NCBI GenBank assembly: GCA_024641085.1
Contig: JAHEDT010000021.1
Span: 1-37,359, forward strand
From: Geobacteraceae bacterium
GTDB lineage: Bacteria; Desulfobacterota; Desulfuromonadia; Desulfuromonadales; BM103
DNA: 37,359 nt
Direction of reading: 5' to 3'
Below are positions 34,805-37,359 of this stretch, piece after piece; within the stretch, counting starts at the first letter, position 1, and each line of letters opens with the position of its first letter. Made by a program: the position numbers and the translations under genes. Under the pieces are notes generated by a model. It did no database searches, was not told the origin of the DNA, and saw nothing but the letters and a program-made list of their open reading frames with translations.

Positions 34805-34829
34805 AAAAAAAGCGAGCCGCTAAGCTCAC
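34805..34829 (-). terminator. Terminator or attenuator directly before rimP
   Basis: A 6-bp stem with one G-T pair (34812-34817 with 34824-34829, six-base loop) is followed on the minus strand by seven Ts. The T-run ends 15 bases before the rimP ATG. It could end the rlmD transcript or act as a leader attenuator. No convincing promoter was found between it and rimP. Confidence 0.6.
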
Positions 34830-34905
34830 CTTTCATATGAAAAGTTAATTGAACAGTTACTACCAAAGTTCCCCGGAGAATGCAAGCAAAAAGTCATTCC
34901 ATGGG

Positions 34906-36219
34906 TTACTTCTCCCCGGTTTGCGCATCGTTCCGCTTCAGCAAGCTCATGCTCTCGATGTGCCAGGTCTGCGGGAAGAGGTCGAAGGGCTGGCTCGCGA
35001 CCACCTGGTAGCCACCGCTGACCAGCGGGACCAGGTCGCGCGCCAGCGTGGCCGGGTCGCAGGAGACGTAGAGGATCCTCTCCGGGCGAATCGTCAGCAG
35101 CTGACGGGCCGCCTGGTAATTGCCGGCACGGGGCGGGTCGAGGACGACCAGGTCGAGGGCAGCGACCCGGTAGCCGGAGATGACGCCCGCCGCGTCAGCC
35201 GCATGGAACTCCACGTTGTCGATCTTGTTGGCCACGGCATTGCTGCGGGCGCTGGCAATCGACGGGGGATAGTCTTCAACACCGGCCACCCGGCCGGCCC
35301 GACGGGCAATCGGCAGGCTGAAGTTGCCCATGCCGCAGAACAGGTCCAGGACGATTTCCGTGCCCTGCAAGTCGAGCAGGTCCAGCATGGCGCTTACCAT
35401 CCTGCGGTTCTGCGCCGAGTTGACCTGGACGAAGCCGCCCGGTCCGTAACGCAGGGTGACCCCGGGTTGATCGACCACGACAATCAGGTCGCCTGGGCCG
35501 TGCACCACCTCGAGCGTGTCCTTGCGGCCCGACTGCAGGCACGCATTGAGTCGATGACGACTGGCCAAGTCCTGCAGCCAGGGGCGCAGCTGCCTTCGGC
35601 ATTCAGGCAGAGTATGGAGAATGATTCTCACCGCGCCGTCATCACCACAGGCCACATCGACCTGGGGAATACTGCCGCGACCGGGGGCCGCCTGCAGTTC
35701 CTCGCGTAAAACCTGCAGGGTCCTCTGAATGAGCGGAGAGACGATGCGACAAGACTCGACATCGACCACGAAATGCGAACCGTGGCGATAAAAACCGATG
35801 ACCAGTCCCGCGGGGGTGTCGTGGCACTTGAGCTGGACGCGGTTGCGGTAGTTCCATTCCTCCGGGGCAGCCATGATCGGCATAAGACGGTCAGCGGCCA
35901 CGACCTTGTTGCGGATCATCAGCTCACTGAACAGCTGCTCTTTCCAGCGGGCCTGTTCCCCGTACGGCAGGTGCTGCCACTGGCAACCGCCGCACACTCC
36001 GAAATAAGGGCAAGGCGGCTCGCGGCGCAGCGGCGACGGAGTCAGCACCTCGCAGAGATCGGCCTCGATGAAGCGGCGCTTGCGCCTGACGATCCGGCAG
36101 GCAACCCGGTCGCCGGGAGCGGTCATGGGGACGAACACTGCCTGCCCTTGGTGGTGGCCGATGCCGCGGCCGCCGTGGACCAGCGCCGTGATCTCGAGAT
36201 CCCTGATCATATCAGGCAT
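34906..36219 (-). CDS. rlmD: 23S rRNA uracil-C5 methyltransferase (RlmD/RumA-like)
   Basis: The 437-residue protein has a TRAM domain (1-55), an iron-sulfur site C70-x5-C76-x2-C79 with C157 as the fourth ligand, and the SAM methyltransferase with LDLFCGMGNFSLP (291-303), LDPPRAG and the catalytic C387 in YVSCDPATLARD. This set fits the RumA/RlmD group, which methylates U1939 of 23S rRNA. RlmCD or TrmA activity cannot be excluded. The start at 36219 overlaps the preceding stop by eight bases; AGGTG lies about ten bases upstream. An ATG at 36210 is possible. Confidence 0.9.
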   Translation of the reverse strand: MPDMIRDLEITALVHGGRGIGHHQGQAVFVPMTAPGDRVACRIVRRKRRFIEADLCEVLTPSPLRREPPCPYFGVCGGCQWQHLPYGEQARWKEQLFSELMIRNKVVAADRLMPIMAAPEEWNYRNRVQLKCHDTPAGLVIGFYRHGSHFVVDVESCRIVSPLIQRTLQVLREELQAAPGRGSIPQVDVACGDDGAVRIILHTLPECRRQLRPWLQDLASRHRLNACLQSGRKDTLEVVHGPGDLIVVVDQPGVTLRYGPGGFVQVNSAQNRRMVSAMLDLLDLQGTEIVLDLFCGMGNFSLPIARRAGRVAGVEDYPPSIASARSNAVANKIDNVEFHAADAAGVISGYRVAALDLVVLDPPRAGNYQAARQLLTIRPERILYVSCDPATLARDLVPLVSGGYQVVASQPFDLFPQTWHIESMSLLKRNDAQTGEK

Positions 36220-36589
36220 GGAACGGATGCACCTGGCGATTTTTCAATTCGGCGGCGACCAGGGAACGGGGGGTGTCGGGGCGAGCCAGGTAGACGGCGG
36301 CATGCCGCAGGTAATCGTGTACCAGGGAGTCGCGCACCGCAGCGACATCCGCCGACGGCACGGCCATGCGCTCGAGGCGCCGGGCAATGCTGAGCTCCTC
36401 GCCGAAGGTCTCGATGGCCAGGCGACGGAACCCGACTTGTTCCGGAGTGGCCGCCGGCAGGTCGCGCAGACGGCAGACGATGGTGGCCTCCACGCAGACC
36501 CGGTGGTAATCGCCGTAATAACGATTGCTCAGTTCGGCGAACTTGATCTGCAGGCCGTTGGCCAGGAACTCATCCCTAATCTTTGTCAT
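36212..36589 (-). CDS. Conserved protein of unknown function between trmJ and rlmD
   Basis: The 125-residue soluble protein has a start rich in aromatic residues (KFAELSNRYYGDYHRVCVEATI) and a long helical C-terminal half (RRLAIETFGEELSIARRLERM and on). I do not recognise a family; the position between two RNA methyltransferase genes, with a 14-base overlap to trmJ and an 8-base overlap to rlmD, suggests a linked function. GGAAG five bases before the ATG supports the start. No signal peptide or membrane segment. Confidence 0.75.
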   Translation of the reverse strand: MTKIRDEFLANGLQIKFAELSNRYYGDYHRVCVEATIVCRLRDLPAATPEQVGFRRLAIETFGEELSIARRLERMAVPSADVAAVRDSLVHDYLRHAAVYLARPDTPRSLVAAELKNRQVHPFHA

Positions 36590-37334
36590 CTTCGCTTCCG
36601 CTCAACGCACGTCGTTCGCCCTCGACCCGGTCGATCTCGCTCAACAGACCTCGGAGGATGCGCACGTCGCGCTCGTCCAGGGCCGCCCGGCCGAGCATCT
36701 GCCGGTACGAGCGCAGGATGTGCTCCGGATTCTGCGGGTTGAGGTAATTGATCTTGAGAAAGGTCTCACGCATATGGGCAAAGAGGACCTCCAGCTGTTC
36801 GACGGTTGCCAGGCTCTTTTCCCCCAGCCCCTTCCCCCTGGCCAGGCCATGCCGCTTGGCCACCTCGTAGAGGCAGATGACCACCGACTGGGCGAGGTTC
36901 ATCGACTGGACACTGCCGCCGGTGGGGATGGTGATCAGGCGCTGGCAGAGATCGAGTTCCTCGGTCTTGAGGCCCTTGTCCTCGCGACCGAACACCATGG
37001 CGACGCGACCGCTGTCAAGCAGTGGCAGCAGCTGCGTTGCGGCATCGTCAGGGTGCAGGAAATCGACCCGGTACTTACCGAATCGCCGGGTGGTCGCATA
37101 AGCGTAATGGCAGTCGCCGAGCGCCGCCTGCAGATCCGGATAAAGGGTCGCCTGCTCCAGCAGGACGCTCGCCTTGACCGCCATCTTGCGTGCCTCATCA
37201 TCGAGATGGTCGACCTTGGGCGCCACCAGGCGCAGGTCGGTCATACCGAAATTCGCCATGGCGCGGGCCACGGAACCGATGTTGCGTTCGCCGCGTGGTT
37301 CGACCAGGACGACAGTGAGCTTGTCGAGGTTCAT
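36576..37334 (-). CDS. trmJ: tRNA ribose-2'-O-methyltransferase TrmJ (SPOUT)
   Basis: The 252-residue protein has the SPOUT knot motifs: ERNIGSVARAMANFG (16-30), MVFGREDKGL (113-122) and SMNLAQSV (144-151). A C-terminal extension of about 90 helical residues is typical of TrmJ. It methylates the 2'-OH of the nucleotide at position 32 in tRNA anticodon loops. TAGGAT six bases before the ATG gives the ribosome site. It is the first gene of the minus-strand run visible in the window; anything upstream lies beyond base 37359. Confidence 0.92.
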   Translation of the reverse strand: MNLDKLTVVLVEPRGERNIGSVARAMANFGMTDLRLVAPKVDHLDDEARKMAVKASVLLEQATLYPDLQAALGDCHYAYATTRRFGKYRVDFLHPDDAATQLLPLLDSGRVAMVFGREDKGLKTEELDLCQRLITIPTGGSVQSMNLAQSVVICLYEVAKRHGLARGKGLGEKSLATVEQLEVLFAHMRETFLKINYLNPQNPEHILRSYRQMLGRAALDERDVRILRGLLSEIDRVEGERRALSGSEDDKD

Positions 37335-37343
37335 AAGAATCCT

Positions 37344-37359
37344 AGCTGTAAGCTGTAAG
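37344..37359 (+). repeat. Heptamer tandem repeat cut by the window end
   Basis: Two exact AGCTGTA units and the start of a third lie just upstream of trmJ. The tract may continue past the window. Confidence 0.6.

Overview
The window looks like chromosome of a GC-rich bacterium of the Desulfuromonas/Geobacter group (Desulfuromonadia). This is inferred from gene content and order: the minus-strand run trmJ, a 125-residue unknown, rlmD-like, rimP, nusA, a YlxR-L7Ae fusion, infB, DUF503, rbfA, nrnA, truB, rpsO, pnp, an M16 peptidase, dut, DUF493, a TsaC-type gene and two small accessory genes. A short protein ending in YxGPERR resembles a family I associate with Geobacter. No rRNA, tRNA, CRISPR array, intact insertion sequence or prophage was seen.

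Layout. Positions 1-4,600 carry three genes that are visibly less GC-rich than the rest: a PLP-dependent amino-acid decarboxylase, an exported DUF1254/DUF1214 protein and a Tat-exported M15-type (YcbK-like) protein, each followed by a hairpin or spaced apart. Positions 4,600-8,800 hold small, mostly single genes: dodecin, nitroreductase, a response regulator-PilZ fusion, a MazG-like pyrophosphohydrolase, a 47-residue four-cysteine protein, a GPERR-tailed protein and a membrane protein resembling Pycsar effectors. AT-rich gaps between them contain degenerate intergenic repeats. Positions 8,776-10,880 are the only long plus-strand stretch, an SRAP (HMCES/YedK) protein and an MFS transporter. They converge on ovoA-ovoB (10,891-14,180), an operon for the thiol-histidine antioxidant ovothiol. 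Positions 14,562-20,800 carry a beta-CASP metallo-hydrolase, a MarC protein, a hotdog thioesterase, an ABC-2 exporter pair, a gamma-glutamylcyclotransferase-like protein, two small membrane proteins and a monoheme cytochrome c. A 74-bp palindrome of REPIN/MITE type lies at 19,109-19,182. From 20,880 to the end the minus strand is a dense information-processing block.

How the genes work together. The block from trmJ to pnp covers tRNA and rRNA modification, ribosome maturation (RimP, RbfA), transcription elongation and termination (NusA), initiation (IF2), pseudouridylation (TruB), RNA turnover (PNPase, NrnA) and nucleotide hygiene (dUTPase). Many junctions overlap as ATGA, GTGA or TGATG, so translational coupling is probable. 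Intrinsic-terminator-like hairpins sit 15 nt before rimP and between rpsO and pnp, where attenuation could act. OvoA and OvoB are coupled by a one-base stop/start overlap and should together convert cysteine and histidine to 5-thiohistidine, which OvoA's C-terminal domain would methylate. OvoA needs O2, so its presence suggests the organism meets oxygen.

Starts were chosen from Shine-Dalgarno position, overlaps and family alignment recalled from memory. No database search was run, so family names rest on motifs I can see.
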